Shown here one piece after another: positions 8,766-21,196 of a DNA stretch of 36,309 nt. The position numbers were made by a program, and so were the translations under genes. Each line of letters starts with the position of its first letter. The stretch's first letter is position 1. This stretch comes from Sphingopyxis sp. (GTDB lineage Bacteria > Pseudomonadota > Alphaproteobacteria > Sphingomonadales > Sphingomonadaceae): the NCBI GenBank assembly GCA_016463225.1, contig JAEMRT010000051.1, forward strand, positions 1 through 36,309. The letters run 5' to 3'. Below the pieces are notes generated by a model. It was not told where the DNA came from and did not search any database. It worked only from the letters and a program-made list of their open reading frames with translations.

Positions 8766-8803
8766 ATGCGCTACATTTGTAGCGTGCTACATTTGTAGCG
8801 CAT
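8766..8803 (-). promoter_or_regulatory. Twin BlaI-type operator
   Basis: Two identical 14-mers, GCTACATTTGTAGC at 8770-8783 and 8786-8799, each contain the perfect palindrome TACATTTGTA, matching the TACA-N2-TGTA pattern of BlaI/MecI operators. Their centres are 16 bases apart. The whole block from ATGCGC to GCGCAT is itself palindromic. It ends close to the blaI start, so bound repressor would block promoter clearance or the promoter itself. Confidence 0.9.
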
Positions 8804-8865
8804 GTTTGGCAAGGGGTTTTGTTCGGGTAACACAGTTTTGGATAATGGAGTGGACGATGCCCGTT

Positions 8866-8897
8866 TTCGTCATCCCGGCGAAGGCCGGGATGACGAA
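8866..8897. repeat. REP-like perfect palindrome
   Basis: The arms TTCGTCATCCCGGC and GCCGGGATGACGAA are exact inverted repeats around GAAG. It is the perfect version of the element at 1326-1357. It lies between divergent genes, so a role as a simple terminator is unlikely here. Confidence 0.85.
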
Positions 8898-8967
8898 CTG
8901 GGTGGCTGCGACCCACGCATCATCACCCACCCCCAAATGTACCGGGTCATCGCCGCCCCCTCCCGCA

Positions 8968-9010
8968 AGTGATCCCCATCACACCCCAGCAAACCCGCGC
9001 CTTCTAGGCT
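8968..9010 (+). promoter_or_regulatory. CRP-like site and -10 element for the CHAT gene
   Basis: AGTGATCCCCATCACA (8968-8983) fits the CRP/FNR-family pattern GTGA-N6-TCAC. Exactly 21 bases after it is TAGGCT (9005-9010), a plausible -10 element. The same 16-21-TAG spacing occurs at 26194-26236 and 31780-31822. A class II activated promoter is inferred, giving an untranslated leader of roughly 100 bases before the ATG at 9119. Confidence 0.55.
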
Positions 9011-9118
9011 CCGCTCGACACCCACCACCGCCCTCCACCGCACCATCGCGTCAACCCGCAGCTGACAATATCCCAATTTTATCACTATCTTGGGTCAAAA
9101 CAGGGAAAATGCCGCGCC

Positions 9119-12100
9119 ATGGCCGACCGTCGACATCGCCTTCTTCCTCTCCTCCTCGCCGCGCCGCTGGCGACGACAGCGCCGCTGGCCTTCGCGCAGG
9201 ACGCCGCGCCCGCGAGCACGCCCGCCGCCAAGCCGCTCGATGCCGACGAGCAAAAGATGCTCGACCTGATGAACCGCGGCATCGACCTCGAACGTGGCGG
9301 AAAACGGTCCGAGGCGGATCAGGTTTATCGGCGCTGGATCGACGTAGCGACCAAGCGCTACGGCGCCGACCACCTGATCACCAGCCTTGGCTACCGCCTG
9401 CTCGCCGGTAATCTTGATCAGCAGAACCAGCTGAAGGACGCCGAGGCTTATTGGCGCCGCCTGCTCGCGATCAACACCAAATTTCTTGGGCCGCAGGATG
9501 ACGAGACGTTCGCCGCCACCAGCTTTCTCGCCACCAACCTCGCCAAACAAGGCCGCCCGGCCGAAGCATTGCCGCTGCGCCGCGACCTGCTCACCGCGCG
9601 CACCGCGCAGTTTGGCGAGCGGCACGCCAAGACGATCGCCGCGACCGGCAACCTCGCCGGGCTGATGCTCGAACTCGGCGACATGCAGGGTGCCGAGAAA
9701 TTATTTCGGCAGGCGCTCGCCGCCAACGTCGCGCTGCACGGCGAACAGCATCGCGAAACCGCGTCGCAATATGCCAATCTCGCGGTCGCGCTGCGCGGCT
9801 TGGGGCGTTTCGAAGAGGCGGCGACGATGCTCGACAAGGCGCTGGCGATCGACGAGACGATGACCGGCCCCAACGGCCCCGACGTAGCGCTGCATCACTA
9901 CAACCGCGCGGTGAATTTCACCGAACTCGGCCGCTATGCCGATGCCGAGACGGCCGCGAACCAGGCGCTGACCATCTGGCGTGCGACCAAGGGTGACGAC
10001 AGCACCGATGCCGCGCTCGGCTACACCGTGCTCGGCTATTGCTACAGCCTGACGGGAAGGTTCGCCGAGGCCGACAAAGCGTATCGCAAGGCGCTCGCGA
10101 TCCGCACCAAGTGGCTCGGCGAGGGCCACCCGCTCACGGCGGAGGCGTCGAACAACCTTGCGCTCAGCATGGACAATCAGGGCTTGCCGCCGAGCGCAAT
10201 CGAACCGCTGCTGCGCAAGGCGCTCGATACGACGCGCCGCGCGTTCGGTGAAAGCAGCGAGCGCAGCGCGACGCTATACGCCAATGTCGCGCATAATCTG
10301 AACCAGCAGGGCCGTTATGCCGAAGCCGAGCCGATGTATCTGCGCGCGCTCGACATCCACGCGGGCATCGCCGGCCGCGACAGTCCCTCCTACGCTTCGA
10401 CGCTGATCAACTTCGGCTATAATTTGCGCGACGGGGGCCAGGGCGAACGCGCCGAACCGCTGATGCGCCAGGCGCTCACCGTCTTTCGCGCCAAATTCGG
10501 CGAGGATAACCCCGAAACCGCCTGGGCCTATCTCAGCCTCGGGACGACGCTCGGCGGCCTCGGGCGCTACGCCGAAGAGGCCGAGATGAGCGGCAAGGCG
10601 CTCGCCATCCGTCGCCGCTTGCTGGGCGAGGACCATCCGCTGACCGCGGTCGCGTACAATAATGTCGGCTCGGCGCTGGTGCGCGACGACCGCGGCGGCG
10701 CGGGCGACCGCGCCGCCGAACCCTATTACCGACAAGCGCTCGCGATCCTGCGGCGCAGCGTCGGCGACGCGCATATCGACACCGCGCGCGCCTATGAAAA
10801 TCTGGCGCTGACCCTGCTACGGCAGGGCAAAGCGGTTGAGGCCGAAGTCACCGCGGCGCAGGCCGTCGCAATCTTGCGGCGGCTGAACGAACAGAGCGCG
10901 GCCGGCAGCGGCGCCGTCGGGTTGGCGGCGCTCGACCGGCAACAAGTGGCGCCCGATCGCAGTATTTTCACCACCTATATGAATGCGGCCTTCGCCCTGA
11001 TGGACGCCACCCCCGACGCGGCGACGCAGGCGCAGATCCAGGACCGCGTCTTCCGCGCCGCGCAGGATGCCATCGTCTCGGCATCGGGCCGCGCCGTGCT
11101 GCAAACCGCCGCGCGCGGTGCCGCCAAAACCCCGCAAATGGCCGAAGCCGTGCGTCAGGAACAGGATCTCGCCACAAAAGCGAACGTGATCGACAAAAAT
11201 CTGCTGCGCGCCCTCGGCGCGCGCAAACCCGTCGAAGCGGCACGGCTGCGCGGTGAACTCGACACGGTGCAGGCCGAGCTCGCCGACGTCAGCGCGTTGA
11301 TCGACAAAAAATACCCCGCCTACCGCCAGCTCGTGTCGCCGCGGGCGATCAGTCTGGCCGAAGCACGACAGGCGCTGCGCCCGGGCGAGGCGTTGCTGCT
11401 GATGACCGAGGCGGCGAACGCGTTGCACCTGTTTGTCGTCACCCCGACCGCGGTCGGGTGGAGCCGTCCGGGCAAAGAGGTGGCAGTCGTCCTCAAACAG
11501 ATTTCGGACCTGCGCTGCGACGTCGATTTCGCGACCTGCTCGGCTGCGCGCAAGGCTGAACTCGACGCGCTGCCGATGTCGGCGCTCGAGCTGGAAGGTC
11601 ACCGCCGCTTCGACCTCGACACCGCGAACGCGCTCTACAAGCTGTTGATCGAACCGGTCGAACCGCTGCTCAAGGACAGCCAGCGCATCTATGTCGCCAG
11701 CTCGGGCAAGCTGGGCGACCTGCCGCTCGCGATGCTGTCAGCGACGGCGCGGCCCGAGGGCGCCGATATCGCCGATCCCGACACGCTGGCGCGCGCCGGG
11801 TGGCTGTCCGACCGCTTCGCCTTCACCAGCCTGCCCGCGGTCGCGGCGTTGACCCTGGCGCGCGAACCGCGCGCGGCACGGCGCAGCACGCGCTTCAGCG
11901 GCTATGGCGCGCCCGTCCTGATCGGCGGCGACACCGGGTCACGCGCCGGAATCGGGGTGTTTCGCGGCATGTCCGAATCGGGCTCGCCGCTCGCCGACCC
12001 CGACGCGCTGCGCCGCCTCGCGCCGCTGCCCGGGACCAAGGTCGAACTGGCGGCAATGGCCAAATTGTTCGGCGTCGCCCCCGGCAAACTCACCATCGAC

Positions 12101-12649
12101 GGCAAGGCGACCGAGGCCGCGCTGCGGCAGGATCCGGCGCTGGCGACCAGCGACATCATCGCCATTGCCACCCACGGCCTGCTCCCCGAACCGGGGCTCG
12201 GCTTTACCGAACCGGGACTGGTGCTGACCCCGCCCGCAGCCCCCAGCGACAGCGATGACGGCCTGCTCACCGCGACCGAAGCCGCGCGACTGACGCTCTC
12301 AGCCGACTGGGTGATCCTGTCGGCGTGCAACACCGCATCAGCCGAAAATTCGGGCGGCGGCGACAGCCTGTCGGCGCTCGCGCGCGGCTTTCTCTACGCC
12401 GGCGCCGACGCGCTGCTCGCCAGCCACTGGCGCGTATCGGACGATGCGACGGCGGTGCTCACCGTCGAAACGCTGCTGGCGCGCCGCACCAACCCCGCGC
12501 TGTCGCGCGCGCAGGCGCTGCAACTCGGGATGCAGGCGGTGCGCAGCGGCAAGCGCGCCGACGGCAGCGCCATCGCCGGCTGGAAAGCCGCCTGGGCGCA
12601 CCCCGCCGCCTGGGCCGCCTTCACCAACATCGCCAACCGCGACGATTGA
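9119..12649 (+). CDS. Exported TPR-CHAT protein (caspase-like domain)
   Basis: The 1176-residue protein starts with a Sec signal peptide (LLPLLLAAPLATTAPLAFAQ). Residues from about 40 to 600 form roughly a dozen 42-residue kinesin-light-chain-type TPRs, each with patterns such as GRYAEAEPMYLRALDI and GEDHPLTA. A helical linker leads to a C-terminal CHAT domain. Its caspase-like dyad is visible as His1019 in IATHGLL and Cys1070 in VILSACNTAS, followed by LARGFLYAGADALLASHW, a typical CHAT ending. CHAT proteins are clan CD peptidases, often activated through attached repeat domains; substrates are unknown here. The signal peptide places this one outside the cytoplasm, unlike CHAT proteins of CRISPR or cytosolic defence systems. 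The ATG at 9119 is preceded by AGGGAA at some distance. A CRP-like promoter lies upstream. Confidence 0.9.
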   Translation: MADRRHRLLPLLLAAPLATTAPLAFAQDAAPASTPAAKPLDADEQKMLDLMNRGIDLERGGKRSEADQVYRRWIDVATKRYGADHLITSLGYRLLAGNLDQQNQLKDAEAYWRRLLAINTKFLGPQDDETFAATSFLATNLAKQGRPAEALPLRRDLLTARTAQFGERHAKTIAATGNLAGLMLELGDMQGAEKLFRQALAANVALHGEQHRETASQYANLAVALRGLGRFEEAATMLDKALAIDETMTGPNGPDVALHHYNRAVNFTELGRYADAETAANQALTIWRATKGDDSTDAALGYTVLGYCYSLTGRFAEADKAYRKALAIRTKWLGEGHPLTAEASNNLALSMDNQGLPPSAIEPLLRKALDTTRRAFGESSERSATLYANVAHNLNQQGRYAEAEPMYLRALDIHAGIAGRDSPSYASTLINFGYNLRDGGQGERAEPLMRQALTVFRAKFGEDNPETAWAYLSLGTTLGGLGRYAEEAEMSGKALAIRRRLLGEDHPLTAVAYNNVGSALVRDDRGGAGDRAAEPYYRQALAILRRSVGDAHIDTARAYENLALTLLRQGKAVEAEVTAAQAVAILRRLNEQSAAGSGAVGLAALDRQQVAPDRSIFTTYMNAAFALMDATPDAATQAQIQDRVFRAAQDAIVSASGRAVLQTAARGAAKTPQMAEAVRQEQDLATKANVIDKNLLRALGARKPVEAARLRGELDTVQAELADVSALIDKKYPAYRQLVSPRAISLAEARQALRPGEALLLMTEAANALHLFVVTPTAVGWSRPGKEVAVVLKQISDLRCDVDFATCSAARKAELDALPMSALELEGHRRFDLDTANALYKLLIEPVEPLLKDSQRIYVASSGKLGDLPLAMLSATARPEGADIADPDTLARAGWLSDRFAFTSLPAVAALTLAREPRAARRSTRFSGYGAPVLIGGDTGSRAGIGVFRGMSESGSPLADPDALRRLAPLPGTKVELAAMAKLFGVAPGKLTIDGKATEAALRQDPALATSDIIAIATHGLLPEPGLGFTEPGLVLTPPAAPSDSDDGLLTATEAARLTLSADWVILSACNTASAENSGGGDSLSALARGFLYAGADALLASHWRVSDDATAVLTVETLLARRTNPALSRAQALQLGMQAVRSGKRADGSAIAGWKAAWAHPAAWAAFTNIANRDD

Positions 12650-12660
12650 TTTCCCTTTGG

Positions 12661-12687
12661 CGTGGCGCCCATTATAGCGGCGCCACG
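12661..12687 (+). promoter_or_regulatory. Perfect hairpin between the CHAT gene and corA
   Basis: CGTGGCGCC (12661-12669) and GGCGCCACG (12679-12687) form a perfect nine-base-pair stem with a nine-base AT-rich loop (CATTATAGC). It begins 11 bases after the CHAT stop, and the corA ribosome-binding GGAG follows shortly after it. It may terminate the CHAT transcript or control corA translation. There is no U-tract, so a simple intrinsic terminator is not assured. Confidence 0.5.
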
Positions 12688-12707
12688 TTGAACGGAGTTT
12701 ACCGCCG

Positions 12708-13679
12708 ATGCCGATCGTGGCCGCCCGCGTCTATCATGACGGCAAACTCGTCCGCGACATCGGTCCCGACGAGGAACTTCCCGTCGATTGCGACGAAGGC
12801 GATTTCTTCTGGCTCGGCCTGTACGAGCCGACCCCCGGCGAACTGGAAGGTATTGCCAAACGCTTTGGCCTCCACCCGCTTGCGGTCGAGGACGCGACCA
12901 AGGCGAAGCAGCTGCCCAAGGTCGAGGTGTATGGCGATCAGCTGTTCATCATCGCCAGCACCGGCAACCTCGGCGACGGAACGATCCAGTCGGGCGAGAC
13001 CGCGATCTTTGTCGGCCGCCATTTCATCGTCACCGTCCGCCACGGCTCGGCGCGCGCGCACACCGACGTGCGTGCGCGGCTCGAAACGCTCCCCGCCAAA
13101 CTCGCGCACGGCCCCGACTATGTCCTCTATGCGATCCTCGATTTCATCGTCGACGGCTATTTTCCGCTGATCGACGCGATCGAGGACCGGATGCTGATGG
13201 TCGAGGACAGCGTGATGGACACCCCGCTCGACGCCGCCGAAATCCGCCAGCTCTATGCCCAGCGCCACGAGGTTATCCGCTTCCAGCGGCTCACCGGCCT
13301 GATGAAAGAGGTCGCCGGGCGCCTCGCGGGCGAGGATGATCTGCCGTGCATCGACGGCGCGGTCCGCCCGTTTTTCCGCGACATCTGGGACCATGTCCAG
13401 CGCGCCGAATTCCGCCTCACCGGCCTGCGCGATGTCGCCGCGTCGGTGATCGAAACCAACGGCATGCTCGAACAGCAACGCCAAGGCGTCATCACCCGCC
13501 AGCTCGCCGCCTGGGCCGCGATCCTCGCCGTCCCGACCGCGATCGCGGGTATTTACGGCATGAATTTCGAATTCATGCCCGAACTCGACTGGCTGCTCGG
13601 CTATCCCTTTGCGCTGACCTTGATCTTCGGCGGCTCGGGGCTCGTCTTCTGGCGCTTCAAGAGCATCGGCTGGCTTTAG
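12708..13679 (+). CDS. corA: CorA-family magnesium/divalent-cation channel
   Basis: The 323-residue protein has the CorA layout. A cytosolic alpha/beta N-terminal domain runs to about 150, with the LGLYEPTPGELEGIAKRFGL and HPLAVEDATKAKQLPKVE segments. A long helix carries VIETNGMLEQQRQGVITRQL, then two C-terminal membrane segments (about 265-283 and 300-316) are separated by the diagnostic loop YGMNFEFMPEL with GMN at 284-286. The family forms pentameric inner-membrane channels for Mg2+ and sometimes Co2+, Ni2+ or Zn2+. The Glu/Pro-rich MPEL loop fits the MPEL consensus. The ATG at 12708 follows GGAG by about 11 bases. A strong hairpin in its leader is the only local regulatory sign. Confidence 0.93.
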   Translation: MPIVAARVYHDGKLVRDIGPDEELPVDCDEGDFFWLGLYEPTPGELEGIAKRFGLHPLAVEDATKAKQLPKVEVYGDQLFIIASTGNLGDGTIQSGETAIFVGRHFIVTVRHGSARAHTDVRARLETLPAKLAHGPDYVLYAILDFIVDGYFPLIDAIEDRMLMVEDSVMDTPLDAAEIRQLYAQRHEVIRFQRLTGLMKEVAGRLAGEDDLPCIDGAVRPFFRDIWDHVQRAEFRLTGLRDVAASVIETNGMLEQQRQGVITRQLAAWAAILAVPTAIAGIYGMNFEFMPELDWLLGYPFALTLIFGGSGLVFWRFKSIGWL

Positions 13680-13695
13680 AGCCTAGAAACCCGGC

Positions 13696-13725
13696 TTGAC
13701 ATCGCCCCGCGCCTTCGCCGATAGG
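13696..13725 (+). promoter_or_regulatory. Possible sigma-70 promoter for chrA
   Basis: TTGACA (13696-13701) is a consensus -35 hexamer. After an 18-base spacer, GATAGG is a weak -10. It lies in the 150-base gap between corA and chrA and would give a leader of roughly 100 bases. The -10 match is poor, so this is tentative. Confidence 0.3.
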
Positions 13726-13829
13726 CAGGCCAACGGGCCGACGCGGACGCCCGTTCAGACGACCAGAAAAACTTCGGCGCCGTCCAAGTCCGCTCCACCC
13801 GCCGCGTCCGCGGCGCTCGGAGCGTTGAT

Positions 13830-15023
13830 ATGACCCCTCTCCCGACCCAGACCGACCCATCGCAGCTCAGCCTGCTCGCGCTGTTCCTCAAATTCCTGCG
13901 CTTCGGCGCCCTCGCCTTCGGCGGCCCGGTCGCGCAGATCGCGATGCTGCGCCAGGCGCTGGTCGACGAGGAACGCTGGATCGATTCCGGGCGCTTCAAC
14001 CGGCTGCTCGCGGTGCTGCAAGTCCTCCCCGGTCCTGAAGCGCATGAGCTGTGCGTCCACCTCGGCATGATCGCGCGCGGGCGTATCGGCGGCTTGCTCG
14101 CCGGGCTCGGCTTCATGCTGCCCGGCCTGCTGCTGATGCTGCTCGCAGGCTGGCTCTATGTCACCTGGATCGCGGGCGACGCCGGGCTGACCGGGGTGTT
14201 GCTCGGGGTCCAGATCGCGGTGCTCGCGATCATCCTGCGCGCGGTCGTCCGCATCGGCCAGCACATCATCGAGGACCGCCTGCTCGCCGCCATTGCCATC
14301 GTCAGCCTGCTCGCGACGCTCGCCGGGGTGCCGTTCTGGATTCCGCTCGCCGCGGGCGGGCTCGCCTATGCCGCTGCGCACCGCCCGCTCATCGCGCTCG
14401 CTGTCGTGGTCGCTGCGATTGGCGCCGCGCTCGCCGCGCGGCAGCTCGCCACCCCCGACGCCGCCGTCGCGCTTGTCGCTGGCGCCCCGGTCACCCTGCT
14501 CGCGCTGTTCGTGGCGGGGCTCAAGGGCGGCCTGCTGACTTTCGGCGGCGCCTACACTGCGATCCCCTATGTGCGCGCCGATACCGTCGGGCGCGGCTGG
14601 GTCAGCGACGCCACCTTCCTCGACGGCATCGCGCTCGCCGGGGTGCTGCCCGCGCCGCTCGTCATCTTTGCGACCTTTGTCGGCTATGTCGTCGGCGGCC
14701 CCGGCGGTGCGCTCGCGATTACCGTCGGCATGTTCCTGCCCGCTTTCGCCTTCTCGCTGGTCTTCTTCGAACGGCTTGAGGCTGTAGTCGAAAACCCGGC
14801 ACTGCATCGCCTGCTTGCCGGGGTCGCCGCCGCGGTCGTCGGCATCATCGCCGCAACCTTCGTCCAGTTGGGCGAAGCAACCGCCACCCGCGTCACCGCG
14901 CCGCTGCTCGCGATCCTGCTCTTCGCCGCCGCGCTCGCCGTCGTCTGGCGGATCAAGGGCGCGTGGGTCACCCCCGCGATCGTCGTCGCCGCCGCGCTCG
15001 CCGGGTGGCTGGTGACGCTATGA
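13830..15023 (+). CDS. chrA: ChrA-type chromate transporter family protein
   Basis: The 397-residue membrane protein has two homologous CHR halves, as in long-chain ChrA. The first starts at about residue 18 with LKFLRFGALAFGGPVAQIAM and includes LLAVLQVLPGPEAHEL and GFMLPG. The second starts near 230 with GLKGGLLTFGGAYTAIPYV and includes FLDGIALAGVLPAPLVIF and GMFLPAF. About ten to twelve hydrophobic segments are apparent. Characterised members expel chromate by proton-linked antiport, but many homologues are untested, so a role in chromate resistance is inference. No chrB or chrR regulator gene is adjacent. Its stop overlaps the convergent glutathione S-transferase gene by six bases, so the two messages are antisense at their 3' ends. 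Confidence 0.88.
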   Translation: MTPLPTQTDPSQLSLLALFLKFLRFGALAFGGPVAQIAMLRQALVDEERWIDSGRFNRLLAVLQVLPGPEAHELCVHLGMIARGRIGGLLAGLGFMLPGLLLMLLAGWLYVTWIAGDAGLTGVLLGVQIAVLAIILRAVVRIGQHIIEDRLLAAIAIVSLLATLAGVPFWIPLAAGGLAYAAAHRPLIALAVVVAAIGAALAARQLATPDAAVALVAGAPVTLLALFVAGLKGGLLTFGGAYTAIPYVRADTVGRGWVSDATFLDGIALAGVLPAPLVIFATFVGYVVGGPGGALAITVGMFLPAFAFSLVFFERLEAVVENPALHRLLAGVAAAVVGIIAATFVQLGEATATRVTAPLLAILLFAAALAVVWRIKGAWVTPAIVVAAALAGWLVTL

Positions 15024-15674
15024 CGCCAGCGCCAGCACCTTTGCGATCATCCGCTCTTCCTTGGCGATCCACGGCGCGATGCTCGGGCGCGACAGGATCG
15101 CCTCGCTCCATGCCGCAATCTTCGGATAGGCGGCCGCATCGACACCCGATCCGCAATGGCGCAGGTTCATCAGCGGCGACGCGACCGCGAGGTCGGCGAG
15201 GGTCAGCCGGTCACCGACCAGATACCCCGACGCCGGGATCGCGCTTTCCAGATAGGCGAGCAGCCGGGGCAATTCCTCCGCCTCGGCCTGCGCCGCCGCC
15301 GCGAGATCGCCCTCGCGCCCCAGGAATTTCGGCGCGACGATGCGGTTGAAGAACATCTTGCCGCTGCACGCCGCAAACACTGTATCGCCGAATTCATCCC
15401 ACCAGATGACGCGCCCGCGTTCCTGCGGATCGGTGGGGATCAGCGCGGGCTGCGGATATTTCGCTTCCAGATAATGGATGATCGCGCTCGAATCGGCGAG
15501 GGTGAAACCATCGTCCTCCATCGCCGGCATCTTGCCCAGTGGCGACGCGGCGCGGAACCCCGGGTCGGGATCGGCGATCCCGACGCCTTTCAGCTCGAAT
15601 TCGATCCCCTTTTCGCCCAGATACGCCAGCAATTTGCGTACAAAAGGCGATACTAGCGAGCCATAGATTATCAT
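15018..15674 (-). CDS. Glutathione S-transferase family protein
   Basis: The 218-residue protein has the thioredoxin-like N-domain MIIYGSLVSPFVRKLLAYLGE, with a Ser/Pro active-site region near residues 6-10. The cis-Pro glutathione-binding loop PLGKMPAMEDDG is followed by LADSSAIIHYLEAKYP at about 48-75. The all-helical C-domain includes GYLVGDRLTLADLAVASPL. The fold is cytosolic and the family conjugates or reduces electrophilic substrates with glutathione; the actual substrate is unknown. The frame is open further upstream, but the ATG at 15674 is supported by GGGAGAG a few bases before it and by the domain start. Its 3' end overlaps the convergent chrA. Proximity to chrA may be coincidental. 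Confidence 0.9.
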   Translation of the reverse strand: MIIYGSLVSPFVRKLLAYLGEKGIEFELKGVGIADPDPGFRAASPLGKMPAMEDDGFTLADSSAIIHYLEAKYPQPALIPTDPQERGRVIWWDEFGDTVFAACSGKMFFNRIVAPKFLGREGDLAAAAQAEAEELPRLLAYLESAIPASGYLVGDRLTLADLAVASPLMNLRHCGSGVDAAAYPKIAAWSEAILSRPSIAPWIAKEERMIAKVLALAS

Positions 15675-15845
15675 CGCATCTCTCCCAATCCTGTTGCCCG
15701 CAGCATAAGCAAAAGGTTGCGGTCCGCAACCCATCTCTACCGCCGCCAACCCGCCGCGAAATATTCTTGCCATCGCCCGCGCCGCGTGGAACATCCGATG
15801 GGCGAGGGGGGCGCTGCCACGGCAGCCAGCAGGCAGGAACAATGA

Positions 15846-17448
15846 ATGCGCCCTAATTCATGGGCAGATCGGCTGTTGGCGCTGCTGGTCCGGTTTGTCG
15901 GGCTGGTCATCCTTCTCGCAACCATCGCCGCCGCCGCCGCCAGCTTCCTCTACAACCAGTCGGACGAGGCCGAACAGGCCGAGCGCGTCGCCACGCAGGT
16001 CAACATGCGCCTGCGCGATCATATCGCGGTGCTCGAGGGCGTGCGCGCGCTCTATCAGTCGGACAGCGCCGCCAGCGGCCCCGGCATCCGCGCCTATCTC
16101 GGCGCGCTGCGCCCGCAGATTCAGGCACCGGGCATGGAAGGCGTCGGCATCGCCGCCGCGATGCGCGCCGGCACCCCCGCCGCGCTCGAGGCCAAGCTGC
16201 GCGAAAATTACGGCCGCGATATCAAGATCTGGCCGGCAACCGATCAGCCGATCGGCTTCGGTGTCGTCCTTGTCGAACCCTATACACCGCGCCGCAACGT
16301 CGCGCTCGGCTTCGACATGTACAGCGAGCCGACGCGGCGCGAAGCGATGCGGCGCGCCTGGCAGACCGGCCGCCCCGCCGCGAGCGGCATCGTCCAGCTC
16401 GCGCAGGAAAAGGCCGCCAGGGTCAAGCAGCCGGGGTTCCTGATTTACGTTCCCGTCTATGCCCGCACTCCCGCAGGCGAAAGCCCCGACACGATCGCGA
16501 CCGCCAATAGCGTCCGCCCGGTCGAGGCGTTCGTCTATGCGCCGTTTCGCACGGGCGATATGATGAAAGCCGTACTCGGCGCGCAGCTGGACGCGATCAA
16601 CGGCATCGAAATCTACGCCGGTGAAGGCCCCTCGGCGCCGCTCGTCTTTCGCAAAGGCCGGATGGGCTGGGACGCGCACGAACAGGTGCTGCGTGTCGCC
16701 GACCGGCAATGGACGATGCGCATTTCCTACGGCCGCCTGCTCGAACGGCTCGGGCGTCCGCTCGGCATCCTGATTTTCGGCATCGCGCTGGCGCTGCTCG
16801 CGACCCAGCTCCACCGCGTCCAGCAACGCCGCGTCGGCACGCTCCAGCGGCTCGCCGAGGAAAAGGCGCGCCATGCCGAGGACCGCGAGCTGATGATCGG
16901 CGAAATGGCGCACCGGATGAAGAACGCCTTCGCGCGCATCGGCGCGCTCGCGCGCATCACCTTGCGCGAATCGGCCAGCCTCGACGAGTTCGAGACCAAA
17001 TTCGACGGCCGCATGCGCGCGCTGTCCGACGCCAAGCAGATGCTGGTCACCGGCGCGGTCGATACCGTCGAACTCGGCAAGATCGTCCGCCGCGAACTCG
17101 AACTGGCCGGGCGTTCGCCCGACCAGCTCGCCGCGGTCACCGGTCCCGACGTCCGCCTCGACGACGAAGGCGCGCAGGCGCTGTCGCTCGCGATCCACGA
17201 ATTCGTCACCAACAGCATCAAATATGGCGCGCTCGCGGGCCACGGCGACCTCGCCGTCGGCTGGCGCCGCGACGGCGGCGACATCGAACTCGGCTGGACC
17301 GAAAGCGGCCTGCCCGAAACCCCGCAGATCGACAGCGAAAGTTTCGGTACCCAGTTCATCCGCACCCTGATCGAACGGCAATTGAAGGGCAGCTGGCAGC
17401 GCAGCGCGGTTGACAACGGCCTCGCCATCGTCATTCGCTGGCCGGACA

Positions 17449-17465
<17 letters not shown>
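15846..17465 (+). CDS. CHASE-domain HWE histidine kinase
   Basis: The 539-residue protein has a membrane segment at about 12-36. An extracytoplasmic CHASE domain (about 45-260) is marked by [16 protein letters not shown] and the following R-x-x-A-x-x-x-A-x-x-TG region. A second membrane segment lies near 302-322. The cytosolic kinase has the phospho-accepting His356 in [16 protein letters not shown], the N-box [20 protein letters not shown] and the HWE-type WTESG. CHASE domains bind small extracellular ligands such as adenine derivatives or peptides; the ligand here is unknown. No response regulator is adjacent. The gene overlaps the 5-oxoprolinase gene by 17 bases, an unusual arrangement suggesting joint expression. 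The ATG at 15846 is used because an earlier ATG at 15842 meets a stop after four codons. Confidence 0.92.
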
Positions 17466-21066
<3,601 letters not shown>

Positions 21067-21087
21067 TCGACAGCTCCACTTTGCCGT

Positions 21088-21167
21088 TCCCCGGCGAAAG
21101 CCGGGGTCCAGGGCGTTTCAAAGCCAGCGTTGCGTCAGGCAGCTCTGGACCCCGGCTTTCGCCGGGG
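21088..21167. repeat. Inverted pair of REP-like palindromes (copy B)
   Basis: CCCCGGCGAAAGCCGGGG (21088-21105) is followed by TCCAG, about 40 bases, CTGGA, and then CCCCGGCTTTCGCCGGGG (21150-21167). GTT before the first arm and AAC after the second extend the symmetry. Same head, same inner pentamer and similar spacing as 3627-3704. It sits between the oxoprolinase stop and the DUF969 start and may tune read-through. Confidence 0.88.
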
Positions 21168-21196
21168 AACGGCCTTGTCGATAGCGGAGTCCTTCA

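Larger units (their letters stand above)
8804..9118. other. Divergent intergenic region between the BlaI operon and the CHAT gene
   Basis: This 315-base gap holds the upstream side of the BlaI promoter, a perfect REP-like palindrome (8866-8897) and a CRP-like site with a matched -10 element (8968-9010) facing the CHAT gene. No convincing short gene or RNA was seen in the remainder. Confidence 0.6.

Noticed and set aside
15018-15023. Six-base tail overlap of chrA and the glutathione S-transferase gene
   Set aside because: Short convergent overlaps are common in compact genomes, so this was not given its own finding.
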